Of a DNA stretch of 23,435 bases, positions 1 to 7,457 are shown in pieces. The stretch is from Desulfobulbaceae bacterium UBA2262 (GTDB lineage Bacteria > Desulfobacterota > Desulfobulbia > Desulfobulbales > Desulfurivibrionaceae). Made by a program: the position numbers and the translations under genes. Position 1 is the first letter of the stretch. Every line of letters begins with the position of its first letter. Location: the NCBI GenBank assembly GCA_002347185.1, contig DDXK01000109.1:1-23435 (forward strand), given 5' to 3'. The notes under the pieces were generated by a model that was given only the letters and a program-made list of their open reading frames with translations, did no database searches and was not told where the DNA came from.

Positions 1-1956
1 GGCCTCCATCTTCTGGGACTGGCGAAGCTGGGCCTCCAGCTGCCGGCGCTCCTCCTCCGTGCGCTTGCGCTCGCTGATATCGCGGACAAAAGCGCAGTTG
101 TAGGTTTTTGCGCCATAGGTGACCCGGTTGGCGCTCACCTCCACCGGAAACTCCTCTCCAGCCTTGGTGCGATGCCTGCTCTCGAAGGTCAGCGCCCCCC
201 GGGCCATAAGCTCCCGCCAGTGCGCGGGCCAGTTGGCCAGGAAAAAGGCCGCATCGACATCGGCAACCCCCAGGCCCAGAAGCTCCTGGCGCGAATAGCC
301 GAGGCGCCGGCAGGCGCCATCATTGACGAAATGAAAACGGGCCTGCTCGTCGACGAGAAAAATGCTGTCCGCGGAGTTGTCGATGACAAACCGGTTCAGA
401 TAGAGCTGCTCCTCCGCCTTTTTCTTCTCGGTGACATCCTCGTAAACGCCAAGGACTCCGTAGACCCGACCATGGGCATCGGCCAGCGGCACCTTGGTGG
501 TCTCGATCCAGAGCCGCTTGCCATCGGCCTGCTGCAAGGGCTCGCTGATGTGGCGCTTGGCCTGGTTGCTCTCCATGACCGCCGAGTCATCAGCCCGATA
601 CGCCTCGGCCTCCTCCTTTGGCCAGGGCAGGTCGAAATCGCTCTTGCCGACGATCTCCTCCGGATCGGCAAGCCCCACGTCCCTGGCAAAGACCGCGTTG
701 CAGCCCAGATAGACGCTGGCGCGGTCCTTCCAGAAAATGGCCTGGGGGGCCATGTCGAGAACCTCCCTGAGCATGGCGCGGTTGCGGTCAAGCACCTCTT
801 CCGCCTCCCGCCTGCGGACATTGCTGACCACCAGCGCGGCAATGACGCAAAGCAGGAGGATGATAAAAGCCAGGGTCAGCCAGACAACCTCCCGGTAGCT
901 GGCATACAACCCGTGCGGCTGGTTGACGATGATGCTCCCCTCGGGCAGTCCGGCCGGCCTGATTCCGAATCTGGCAAGCTGCCCGTGGTCGAACATGGGG
1001 CGGGCCGGAGGCTCCAGGATCACGGGCAGGGAAGATGCCGGCTCCCCGGCAAGAACGCGCAGGGCCAATTGCGCGACCTGGGCGCCATGCACGCCCCCAC
1101 CCAGCAGATAACCGCCCACCACGCCGTGGCCCAGACGCTCCTCCTGAAGGGCATAAACCGGCACCGGGGCATGAGCGCTGAGCAGACGGGCCAGTTCCGG
1201 CAGGTCGAAAACCGCACCCTCCCTGTCGCGCGCAAAGGTGAGAAGCAAGACCAGATCCTTGCCTGGCTTCAGGCCCTTGACCTCCGCCAGCACCTCGCCG
1301 ATGGAGGCTTTTCCCGTGAAGGTCGCCCTGACTGAGCGTGACAGGCCGGGGAGCACCTTCTCGGTGAAGCGGCGCAACTCCTTACCGGTGAGGGTGGTGT
1401 CGACAACGATATGGATGTGGGTGGCCTCCGGGTGGAGGCGCAACATGGCCGCAAGGGTGGAGCGCACGTCATGCCGCTCCACCACGCCGGTGATGTTGGC
1501 AAGGTCACCGAGCAGCTGCGGAGAAAAATTGCTGACCCCGCCAAAAACGATGGGGGTTTCGCCAAAGAGCTGCTTCCCGAATTTGGCGAGAAAATCGAGA
1601 GCCGCGTTATCCAGGGCGAGAACGACGGAAAAACGGACCCCCGCATACTTATAGGCAAGCACCTGGCGCAGCTGGTTGTAATGGTCGGGTTTGGGAAAAT
1701 TCTTGGTGTCGAGATACTCGACATGCAACTGGAGATCGGGGTACTCTTCCCGCAGGGTAGACAGCACGCCCTGCTGCTCGTTGTCGGACCAGAGATAGCC
1801 CGGATGGTAGGAGTTGAGAATGAGGACATGCGGGGCCTCCTCAGAGGAGGGTTCCGCCCGGACCAGTTGGGGGAGCAGCAGGGAAGCGGCCAACACCAAA
1901 AAGACGAGAAGGGAAACGCCCCTCACTTTCCGCATCAGCCTGCCTGTTCGTGCCAT
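1..1956 (-). CDS. Membrane sensor histidine kinase with ABC-type substrate-binding sensor domain and two PAS domains (partial, C-terminus missing)
   Basis: 652 codons are present and the gene runs off the window start. The reading frame is open to base 1, ending in QSQKMEA, the usual lead-in to the phospho-acceptor helix of a HisKA domain; the H-box and ATPase domain lie outside. Residues 1-34 form a signal or first membrane segment. Residues about 43-335 resemble the periplasmic ABC_sub_bind fold (VLILNSYHPG, VVLALDNAALDFL, PIVFGGVSNF). A second membrane helix covers about 357-378. Two PAS domains follow, about 395-510 and 520-640, each ending in a DxxERK/DVTEKK-like PAC motif. The protein probably binds a small ligand outside the membrane and signals inward; the ligand cannot be read from sequence. 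ATG at 1956 is preceded by a G-rich Shine-Dalgarno-like run; the in-frame ATG at 1935 is an alternative. It is the last gene seen in the peptidase-mutL-purC-lipoprotein direction, 118 bp after the lipoprotein gene. Confidence 0.85.
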   Translation of the reverse strand, partial: MARTGRLMRKVRGVSLLVFLVLAASLLLPQLVRAEPSSEEAPHVLILNSYHPGYLWSDNEQQGVLSTLREEYPDLQLHVEYLDTKNFPKPDHYNQLRQVLAYKYAGVRFSVVLALDNAALDFLAKFGKQLFGETPIVFGGVSNFSPQLLGDLANITGVVERHDVRSTLAAMLRLHPEATHIHIVVDTTLTGKELRRFTEKVLPGLSRSVRATFTGKASIGEVLAEVKGLKPGKDLVLLLTFARDREGAVFDLPELARLLSAHAPVPVYALQEERLGHGVVGGYLLGGGVHGAQVAQLALRVLAGEPASSLPVILEPPARPMFDHGQLARFGIRPAGLPEGSIIVNQPHGLYASYREVVWLTLAFIILLLCVIAALVVSNVRRREAEEVLDRNRAMLREVLDMAPQAIFWKDRASVYLGCNAVFARDVGLADPEEIVGKSDFDLPWPKEEAEAYRADDSAVMESNQAKRHISEPLQQADGKRLWIETTKVPLADAHGRVYGVLGVYEDVTEKKKAEEQLYLNRFVIDNSADSIFLVDEQARFHFVNDGACRRLGYSRQELLGLGVADVDAAFFLANWPAHWRELMARGALTFESRHRTKAGEEFPVEVSANRVTYGAKTYNCAFVRDISERKRTEEERRQLEAQLRQSQKMEA

Positions 1957-1997
1957 CGCGCCCCCCCTGCCGCCGAATAACGGGATATTGTGCAAGT

Positions 1998-2027
1998 ATT
2001 GTCGCACACCCAGCCTGCCGGGGACAA
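1998..2027 (-). promoter_or_regulatory. Possible promoter of the sensor kinase gene
   Basis: On the minus strand TTGTCC (2027-2022) and GACAAT (2003-1998) are 18 bp apart, upstream of the kinase ATG at 1956. The match to sigma-70 boxes is moderate, so the kinase could equally be read through from the lipoprotein gene. Confidence 0.3.
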
Positions 2028-2074
2028 CTACTATCTTGGCCAGGCAAACAGAGCAGGCCAGGAGGGGAAAATCC

Positions 2075-2788
2075 CTAGATGGCAATGCCCATGAACATGG
2101 TCGACATCCGGAAGATATACTTCTGCGGCAGGCCGCCCAGCATGACGACATCGTCCTCGATGCGGGTGAGGATGCTGGTCATGAGCACCTCGTAGCCCAT
2201 GTTGAGGTAGCCATCCGGACCAGCCTCGTTGGTGCGGAAAAAGAGTTCCCCCTTTTTGTCGCGGCAGGTTTTCAGCCGCCAGTTCACCTGGCTGAGATTG
2301 TGATGGAGGCGCTGCAGCCCCTCCAGCGACACCTGCAGGCCGCTCAGGAAGAGCTCGTCTTCCCGGATAGCGTATGCCTCCCTGATGCTCTTCCAGAGGC
2401 CAAGGGCAAGCAGGTAGACGCGGTCGGCTTCCAAAACCTCTTCCTGGAAGGCCGCGGCGAGGATCTCGTGGGAGAGCCTGGTGGAATAGTGGTATTCAAC
2501 GGCGGGGCCATTGGCGAAAATGGCGGCGAGCTTCCGACGCCGCTGGGCGGGATCCTCTTCGTATTTGGGATTCTTGGCGTAGAGGCGGGTGGCGAACTCG
2601 TGGAGGGATTGATGATACTGCCGGACATGGTACCGGATGATGCTGGCATCCGTCGGGGTGACAAGATCCCGGAGGCCCCTTTGCGCCCTGGCGAGGGAAG
2701 AACCGCAGCCGGCAAGCCCGAAAAGCAGGCCGGCCGCGGCAAGACAGGCAAAAAAACGGAAGAGAACCGGCGGAGCCGCTCTCACCAT
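2075..2788 (-). CDS. Putative lipoprotein of unknown function
   Basis: 237 residues. I do not recognise the family. The N-terminus has a hydrophobic segment (about 8-27) followed by the lipobox LAGC with the lipidated cysteine at position 28, so the mature protein is expected to be anchored in a membrane facing the periplasm. The mature part is mostly helical and charged, with no known catalytic motif (segments such as IIRYHVRQYHQSLHEF and LSQVNWRLKTCRD). It ends in a hydrophobic MSTMFMGIAI. The ATG has a strong GGAGGT Shine-Dalgarno site six bases upstream. The gene starts 40 bp after the purC stop on the same strand and is probably cotranscribed with it, but this neighbour does not suggest a purine role. 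Real gene: confident. Function: unknown. Confidence 0.8.
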   Translation of the reverse strand: MVRAAPPVLFRFFACLAAAGLLFGLAGCGSSLARAQRGLRDLVTPTDASIIRYHVRQYHQSLHEFATRLYAKNPKYEEDPAQRRRKLAAIFANGPAVEYHYSTRLSHEILAAAFQEEVLEADRVYLLALGLWKSIREAYAIREDELFLSGLQVSLEGLQRLHHNLSQVNWRLKTCRDKKGELFFRTNEAGPDGYLNMGYEVLMTSILTRIEDDVVMLGGLPQKYIFRMSTMFMGIAI

Positions 2789-2828
2789 CCAGGCACCTCC
2801 TTCAGCGGCGACACATCAGGCCTCCCGT

Positions 2829-3719
2829 TCAGATCTTGACCCCGCTCAGCCTCTCCAGGGCTTCCCGATAGCGGGAGGCGGTCCTGTCGATGATCTCCCG
2901 GGGCAACCGCGGGGGAGGAGGCGTCTTGCCCCAGTCCAGGGAAGAAAGATAATCGCGGAGAAACTGCTTGTCGAAGCTGGGCTGGCCCGCGCCCGGCTGG
3001 TACTGGTCCACCGGCCAGAAGCGGGAGGAATCGGGGGTGAGCACCTCGTCGATGAGGATCAGTTCGCCCTCATAAAGGCCAAGCTCAAATTTGGTATCGG
3101 CGATGATGATCCCCTTGCCACGCGCATAATCCGCCGCCTTCACGTAGAGACGCACGCAGACATCCCGGACTTTAGCGGCCAGCTCCTTGCCGATGAGCTC
3201 CTCCATCCGCGCAAAAGAGATATTCTCGTCGTGCAGCCCGAGTTCCGCCTTGGTGGAAGGGGTGAAAAGCGGCTCCGGGAACTTGTCCGATTCCCGCATG
3301 CCCGCCGGCAGGGCAAACCCGCAGACCGTGGTCTCTTTCTTGTAGGCGGACCAGAAGGAGCCGGAAAGATAGCCCCGGACAATGCATTCCACCGGCAGCG
3401 GCTTGGCCTTCTTCACCAGCAGGCTGCGCCCGGCGAGCTGCTCGCGGTACGGGGCGCAGACGTCCGGATAGCTGGCCACGTCGGCGGTGATGAGATGGTT
3501 GGGCACGATCTCCTTGAGGAGGTCGAACCAGAACAGGGAAAGCCGGGTCAGGATCTCGCCCTTCTGGGGAATGGGGTCGTCCATGACCACATCGAAAGCG
3601 GAAATACGGTCCGTGGCCACCATGAGGAGCTTATCCTCCACCTGGTAGAGGTCCCGCACCTTGCCGCGGTGTATGAGCTGCAAATCTGGAAAACTGGTCT
3701 GCTGTACCGGATTGGCCAT
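2829..3719 (-). CDS. purC: Phosphoribosylaminoimidazole-succinocarboxamide synthase (SAICAR synthetase)
   Basis: 296 residues. It joins aspartate to CAIR using ATP in de novo purine synthesis, in the cytoplasm. Motifs seen: HRGKVRDLY near the N-terminus (nucleotide-binding loop), ATDRISAFD, KKAKPLPVECIVRGYLSGSFW, FTPSTKAELGLHDENI, and IIADTKFELG followed by LIDEVLTPDSSRFW. The length and motif order fit the longer (about 300 residue) type found in yeast Ade1 and many proteobacteria, not the 237-residue E. coli type. The open frame continues upstream to 4427, but that part is the shadow of mutL. The ATG at 3719 begins the conserved part and has a GGGAAG-like site just upstream. purC sits alone between mutL and a lipoprotein gene, while purD and purE lie about 10 kb away. 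Confidence 0.96.
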   Translation of the reverse strand: MANPVQQTSFPDLQLIHRGKVRDLYQVEDKLLMVATDRISAFDVVMDDPIPQKGEILTRLSLFWFDLLKEIVPNHLITADVASYPDVCAPYREQLAGRSLLVKKAKPLPVECIVRGYLSGSFWSAYKKETTVCGFALPAGMRESDKFPEPLFTPSTKAELGLHDENISFARMEELIGKELAAKVRDVCVRLYVKAADYARGKGIIIADTKFELGLYEGELILIDEVLTPDSSRFWPVDQYQPGAGQPSFDKQFLRDYLSSLDWGKTPPPPRLPREIIDRTASRYREALERLSGVKI

Positions 3720-3755
3720 GACTTCCCGTGCCTCATCAGAAAAGGTTATGAAGGA

Positions 3756-3784
3756 GCAAGGCCTGCTGCCTTGCCCGGTTTTTT
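3756..3784 (+). terminator. Terminator-like hairpin in the purC leader
   Basis: GCAAGGC (3756-3762) pairs perfectly with GCCTTGC (3768-3774) across a 5-base loop. On the plus strand it is followed by CCGG and six T (3779-3784), which is terminator-like. On the minus strand it sits 37 bp ahead of the purC start codon, where it would be a leader hairpin preceded by an A-run. No plus-strand gene ends here, so its role is unclear. Confidence 0.4.
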
Positions 3785-3832
3785 CATTTTCGGCCGGCAG
3801 GCTGACCGGTGGCAGGGGCCGGACCATCTTGA

Positions 3833-3854
3833 CAGCCCGTTGAAAAACGGGCTG
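3833..3854. repeat. Perfect 9-bp inverted repeat with GAAA loop
   Basis: CAGCCCGTT (3833-3841) and AACGGGCTG (3846-3854) flank GAAA on the plus strand, which is a GNRA tetraloop if that strand is transcribed. It contains the 11-mer CCGTTGAAAAA that recurs 107 bp downstream. Confidence 0.8.
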
Positions 3855-3856
3855 AC

Positions 3857-3875
3857 GCGGCACATGATGTGCCGC
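3857..3875. repeat. 8-bp inverted repeat, 3-base loop
   Basis: GCGGCACA (3857-3864) and TGTGCCGC (3868-3875) around TGA. It begins two bases after the preceding palindrome ends. Confidence 0.7.
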
Positions 3876-3886
3876 CGAGTTTCGCG

Positions 3887-3901
3887 GGCTCTGAAAGAGC
3901 C
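3887..3901. repeat. 6-bp inverted repeat
   Basis: GGCTCT (3887-3892) and AGAGCC (3896-3901) around GAA. It is the third consecutive short palindrome in the mutL-purC gap. Confidence 0.55.
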
Positions 3902-3914
3902 AAGAAAATCGTAA

Positions 3915-3941
3915 GGTTGGCAGAAGTGGCTTTGGCCAACC
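3915..3941. repeat. 7-bp inverted repeat
   Basis: GGTTGGC (3915-3921) and GCCAACC (3935-3941) with a 13-base loop. It is the fourth consecutive palindrome of the cluster. Confidence 0.55.
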
Positions 3942-3945
3942 GGCC

Positions 3946-3975
3946 GTTGAAAAAGCCAGGGACGGCTTTTTCAAC
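3946..3975. repeat. Perfect 12-bp inverted repeat, possible bidirectional terminator
   Basis: GTTGAAAAAGCC (3946-3957) and GGCTTTTTCAAC (3964-3975) flank AGGGAC. With A5 on one arm and T5 on the other it could act as a weak terminator in either direction, for example for mutL on the minus strand, although the GC core is only three pairs. It shares CCGTTGAAAAA with the palindrome at 3833-3854. Confidence 0.75.
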
Positions 3976-4033
3976 TGACTGTTTAAGAAGCATACCGTGC
4001 TTGCGGCGCCGGAGCGATTTTTTTTTTTGCGCC

Positions 4034-5914
4034 CTACCCGCGATAAAACCATTTTTTCAAATCGGCTCCGGAAAAACCTCTGGCCACCGGTCGGCCGTGC
4101 GGGCAATGGGAAAAGATCTCGGCCCGCTGCATCTCGGCGAGCAGGGCTTCCGCCTCCTGACGGCTCAATGCCTGCCCCCCCTTGATGGCGGCCTTGCAGG
4201 CCATGTCGGCAAGCACCTCCTCGGCCCGCACCCCGCCCTGTCCCCTGCCTGCCTCGGCGAAGCGGGCAAAGACCCCGGCCAGCACTTCCTCGACAGAAAA
4301 GCGGCCCAGCAGCGCAGGCACCGCCTTGACCACATGACTGTTGCCCCCGAACTCCTCGATGGCGAAGCCGAGGGCGGCGATCTCCTCGGCATGGACCTGC
4401 AGGATCTGGCTCTCCTCCAAGGTGCATTCGATGACCCTGGGGAAGAGGAGGATCTGGCGGGCGACACTGCGGGCGGCAAACTGCCTTTTCAATTTCTCGA
4501 AGAGCAGCCGCTCGTGGGCGGCATGCTGGTCAACGGCAAGGAGCCCATCCTCGCTTTCGCAGAGCAGGTAGGTATCGAGCACCTGCCCCAGATACCGGAG
4601 GCCGGCCGGCTTTTCTCCGCAGGCAGGGATCTCCCCGCAGGCGGCAGCACTGTCCGGATTGCCGGAGGTAACCGCCTCGTCCAGGCTGCCCGCCCCTTTC
4701 GTCTCTCCCGAATCGCTTTCGGCCTGCTGGAATGACGGCGGCGAGGGAGACGCCGCCCCGGCCGAGACGACGGGCGAGGCGACAAAAAGCCGGGCCGGCT
4801 CGCGGAGCACGGGCACGGACGCTCCCGATCGGGCCGGATAGGCCTGCGGCGCGCTTTGCCGATCCTGCTCCGGCTCGTTTTTTTGAAAAAAGTCGCGGCG
4901 CAGCTCCTGCTGATGGGCGGCCATCCCGGCCTGCACCGCGGCAATGATGGCCTGGTGGATCTCGGCCGGATTCTGGAAGCGGACCTCCTGCTTGGTCGGA
5001 TGGACATTCACATCCACATTCTCCGGCGCGACCCAAAGATGGAGCACTCCCGCCGGCCTCCTTCCCTTCATCAGATAGTGCTGCATCCCCTCGCTCACCG
5101 CATGGGTGATCATGCGGTCGTGGATAGCCCTGCCATTGACAAAAATCCGCAAGCGGGGCGCCCCTTCCGCCTCCGGCGGCAGGAGGTAGCCGGAAACCGC
5201 GGGCAGCCGCTCTTCCTCGCCGTCGGCCGCGGCAGGGCCCGCGAAAGCGATCAGCCCTTGCCCGCCACCCTGGAGAAGCCGCTCGGCTCTGCTTTGCGGA
5301 GTATCAAGCCCTGCCGGCGTCCGCAGCACCTCCCGGCCATCGACGCTGTAGGAGAAACCGAGCTCGTGGCGGACCAGGGCATAATTGCGCACCACTTCTT
5401 CGAGGTGGGCGAGCTCGGTTCTGACGGACTTGAGAAATTTTTTCCGGGCCGGGACATTGCCGAAAAGCTCGCTCACCTCGACCACCGTTCCCGGGCTGCT
5501 TCCCATCTCGTGCACCTTGAGAAGCCTGCCGTAGCGGACGTCCACCTGGGTGCCCAGGGAGGCGTCCGGACGCCGCGAGGTGATACGCAGCCGGGAAACC
5601 GAGGCGATGCTGGGGAGGGCCTCGCCTCGGAACCCCAGGGAGCGGATGGCGGCAAGCTCGGCCAGGCTCGAGATCTTGCTGGTGGCATGCCGTTCCAGGG
5701 AGAGCAGCACGTCGTCCTCATCCATGCCCTGGCCGTCGTCCACCACCCGGATCAGGCGGGTGCCATTGCCCTCCACCTGGATCTCCACCTGGCGCGCCCC
5801 GGCGTCGATGGCGTTTTCCACCAGCTCCTTCAGCACCGAGGCGGGCCGCTCGATCACCTCTCCCGCCGCGATCTGGTTGGCGAGATTTTCAGGGAGTATC
5901 CTGATCCTGGACAC
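4034..5914 (-). CDS. mutL: DNA mismatch repair protein MutL with endonuclease motif
   Basis: 626 residues. MutL links mismatch recognition by MutS to strand removal. The N-terminal GHKL ATPase shows ELVENAIDAGA, DDGQGM, HATSKI and GFRGEALPSI in order, all intact. A Pro/Ser/Glu-rich linker covers roughly residues 345-440. The C-terminal dimerisation domain carries the metal-binding endonuclease motif D462-QHAAHE-(x4)-E, plus ACKAAI (from 572) and CPHGRP (from 604). This is the nicking type of MutL found in bacteria without MutH, and all key residues are present. The start is GTG at 5912-5914, three bases after the stop of the upstream peptidase gene, with no strong ribosome site, which suggests translational coupling. 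It is followed by a hairpin-rich gap and purC. Confidence 0.97.
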   Translation of the reverse strand: MSRIRILPENLANQIAAGEVIERPASVLKELVENAIDAGARQVEIQVEGNGTRLIRVVDDGQGMDEDDVLLSLERHATSKISSLAELAAIRSLGFRGEALPSIASVSRLRITSRRPDASLGTQVDVRYGRLLKVHEMGSSPGTVVEVSELFGNVPARKKFLKSVRTELAHLEEVVRNYALVRHELGFSYSVDGREVLRTPAGLDTPQSRAERLLQGGGQGLIAFAGPAAADGEEERLPAVSGYLLPPEAEGAPRLRIFVNGRAIHDRMITHAVSEGMQHYLMKGRRPAGVLHLWVAPENVDVNVHPTKQEVRFQNPAEIHQAIIAAVQAGMAAHQQELRRDFFQKNEPEQDRQSAPQAYPARSGASVPVLREPARLFVASPVVSAGAASPSPPSFQQAESDSGETKGAGSLDEAVTSGNPDSAAACGEIPACGEKPAGLRYLGQVLDTYLLCESEDGLLAVDQHAAHERLLFEKLKRQFAARSVARQILLFPRVIECTLEESQILQVHAEEIAALGFAIEEFGGNSHVVKAVPALLGRFSVEEVLAGVFARFAEAGRGQGGVRAEEVLADMACKAAIKGGQALSRQEAEALLAEMQRAEIFSHCPHGRPVARGFSGADLKKWFYRG

Positions 5915-5917
5915 GGC

Positions 5918-7297
5918 TTACAGGTAGTTCAGCATGTGCAGCCGCACCCAGCTCTCATCCCACCAGGCAATGGGATCGACAAAGACGCCGTTGACCAGGA
6001 TGCTGAAATGGAGATGGTCACCGCCGGCCATGCCGCTCATCCCGGAAAGGCCCAGTCGCCCGCCCTTTTCCACCAGATCGCCGACGCTGGCCTCTATCTG
6101 GCTCAAATGGGAGTAGAGGCTGAAGATCCCCTGGCCATGGTCGAGGATCACCATGTTGCCGTAGATGCCAAGATAGTCGGCAAAGACCACCTGCCCTCGG
6201 TTGGCGGCCTGAACCGGCGCATGCTGCAACGAGGCGAGATCCATGCCCAGATGCACCTGCTCGTCCACGGCCTTGCCTTCGTAGAGATAGGTGCGGCGGT
6301 CGGCATACCTGGCCCGGGTGCTGCCGGGCCAGCGATCGAAACGGCCGTCCCAGAGCCTTTCCGGCTGCGACTTTGCACAGATCTCGCTGATGCGGGCATT
6401 GTTTTCCCGGCGGATCTCGTTGTTGATCCTGAGGTACTGCTCGATGGGGCTGCCGGCCAGATCGGGATAGTGGACGAGGAATTCGGGAAGCTTGGCGGAG
6501 AGAAAGCCGTCACTGACGGCAATCTGGTCGGTGCTGATCTTTCTTTTCCGGAGGCGCGAGGAAAAAGGCGCCTTGTTCTCGTTGCCAGCAAGATCTGTGG
6601 CCGTAACCATGGCCTTGGCAAGCTCCTCGGTGTCGAAGGGCAGCCCGATACAGGCGGCATAGACCCCCTCCCCCTTCTGCGGCTGCGGGAAACCCGGAAA
6701 GAAAAGGTCGTTGATCACCACCCCGTGTCGATCGAGGGGCTCATTGGCCCGGTAGACCACCACTCCGGCGCTGCCGGCATCGAGATACTGAGGCGAATCG
6801 CTGATGCTGAGCGCCGGCGGCCTGGAGTCGAAAACCACCGGCTGGCGGAGGATGATTTCATTGCCATGGAACCAACCGGAAAAGGAATAATCGCGGACCG
6901 CCACCACCAGGGTCGCCTCGCCCTCCTTAAAGCCCAGGCTTTTTCCAGCCACCTCGAAGGCCTCCTCTACGGCCAGCGGCCCGGCCCCCGAGAGATAGCC
7001 TTGACGGGGAAAGGACTTTTCCAGAAGCGCGACGCTTTTCTCTCCCTGCAGCAGGCTTACCTTGAGCGAACGCAGGCCGCTCCGGGCGTCGCTCGCCTGC
7101 AGGGAGACCTGTTTCGCCTGGCCGACGCGGCTTATCTCGCCGGCAAGCCGCACCTGCGGCAGCTCCCCTTCAAAGGCGAACCAGGAAAACCCGGCCAGCG
7201 CCACCACCAGGACAACCAGCCCGGCAAGAACCACACCGGCGGCCTTGTTGCTGGGGATTTCTCTCTTCTTATCAATGGGATCAAGTTCCATGGGCAT
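5918..7297 (-). CDS. Membrane-anchored M23 (LytM-type) metallopeptidase
   Basis: 459 residues from the ATG at 7297, which has a GAGGAG site just upstream. One membrane helix at about 19-41 leaves the rest in the periplasm. The long middle part (about 45-330) is beta-rich and has sequences like those of Ig-like folds (ATDLAGNEN). The C-terminal M23 domain has H349-LGMD353 (HxxxD), YSH397 and HLH428-430, so the zinc-binding and catalytic residues all appear intact. The protein probably cuts peptidoglycan cross-links, though the substrate is inferred from the family. The open frame extends to 7390, but the promoter at 7349-7357 lies inside that extension, so the long start is rejected. A GTG at 7318 is an alternative start. 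The stop lies three bases before the mutL start, so the two genes are coupled. Confidence 0.93.
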   Translation of the reverse strand: MPMELDPIDKKREIPSNKAAGVVLAGLVVLVVALAGFSWFAFEGELPQVRLAGEISRVGQAKQVSLQASDARSGLRSLKVSLLQGEKSVALLEKSFPRQGYLSGAGPLAVEEAFEVAGKSLGFKEGEATLVVAVRDYSFSGWFHGNEIILRQPVVFDSRPPALSISDSPQYLDAGSAGVVVYRANEPLDRHGVVINDLFFPGFPQPQKGEGVYAACIGLPFDTEELAKAMVTATDLAGNENKAPFSSRLRKRKISTDQIAVSDGFLSAKLPEFLVHYPDLAGSPIEQYLRINNEIRRENNARISEICAKSQPERLWDGRFDRWPGSTRARYADRRTYLYEGKAVDEQVHLGMDLASLQHAPVQAANRGQVVFADYLGIYGNMVILDHGQGIFSLYSHLSQIEASVGDLVEKGGRLGLSGMSGMAGGDHLHFSILVNGVFVDPIAWWDESWVRLHMLNYL

Positions 7298-7348
7298 CTT
7301 CTCCTCGGCTTTGCGCACAGGGTTTTCCTCTGATTTCGGCAGAGGAGG

Positions 7349-7357
7349 ATTATACCA
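7349..7357 (-). promoter_or_regulatory. Extended -10 promoter of the M23 peptidase-mutL run
   Basis: The minus strand reads TATGGTATAAT: a perfect TATAAT (7354-7349) with the TG of an extended -10 element. No good -35 box lies 16-18 bp upstream, as expected for an extended -10 promoter. Transcription would begin near 7342, about 45 bp before the ATG at 7297. Confidence 0.65.
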
Positions 7358-7391
7358 TAACCGCCGCCGCGATTCCAGGCATCTTAACATC

Positions 7392-7418
7392 TTGACAGGA
7401 AAAGCGTTCCTCTATAGG
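7392..7418 (+). promoter_or_regulatory. Promoter of the reductase-cytochrome-tsaE run
   Basis: TTGACA (7392-7397) is followed, after 15 bp, by TATAGG (7413-7418). The -35 box is perfect; the spacing is short and the -10 imperfect. It lies back to back with the peptidase promoter, 40 bp ahead of the reductase ATG. Confidence 0.5.
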
Positions 7419-7457
7419 CTGCAACTGATTCGCGTGAAAGGAGCCCCAAGAACCTTC

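Larger units (their letters stand above)
3720..4033. other. Hairpin-rich intergenic region between mutL and purC
   Basis: This 314-bp gap has no convincing gene. It holds at least six inverted repeats in a row, listed separately, two of which share the 11-mer CCGTTGAAAAA (3837-3847 and 3944-3954). A run of 11 T on the plus strand (4018-4028) lies next to the mutL stop codon. The region is the downstream end of mutL and the leader of purC on the minus strand. It could be a REP/MITE-like palindromic cluster, a structured leader, or a noncoding RNA. I could not match it to a known purine or ZTP riboswitch, and I see no good promoter in it. Confidence 0.7.

Noticed and set aside
3829..3857. Plus-strand promoter starting at TTGACA 3829-3834
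   Set aside because: The -35 is perfect but the sequence 17 bp downstream (CTGACG) is not a -10 box, and the hexamer is part of a palindrome.
3720..3900. Purine or ZTP riboswitch ahead of purC
   Set aside because: No match to the conserved cores I know; only simple hairpins are visible.
3833..3975. CRISPR array
   Set aside because: The repeats are short palindromes of different sequence without regular spacing.
3720..4427. Long N-terminal extension of purC (to 532 residues)
   Set aside because: The extra part overlaps mutL in another frame and has no family similarity; the conserved protein begins at the ATG at 3719.
4856..7333. 825-codon open frame on the plus strand opposite mutL and the M23 peptidase gene
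   Set aside because: It mirrors two well-supported minus-strand genes, has no recognisable motif, and long antisense frames are common in high-GC DNA.
7298..7390. Longer start of the M23 peptidase gene
   Set aside because: The extension would contain the extended -10 promoter, and the ATG at 7297 has a good ribosome site.
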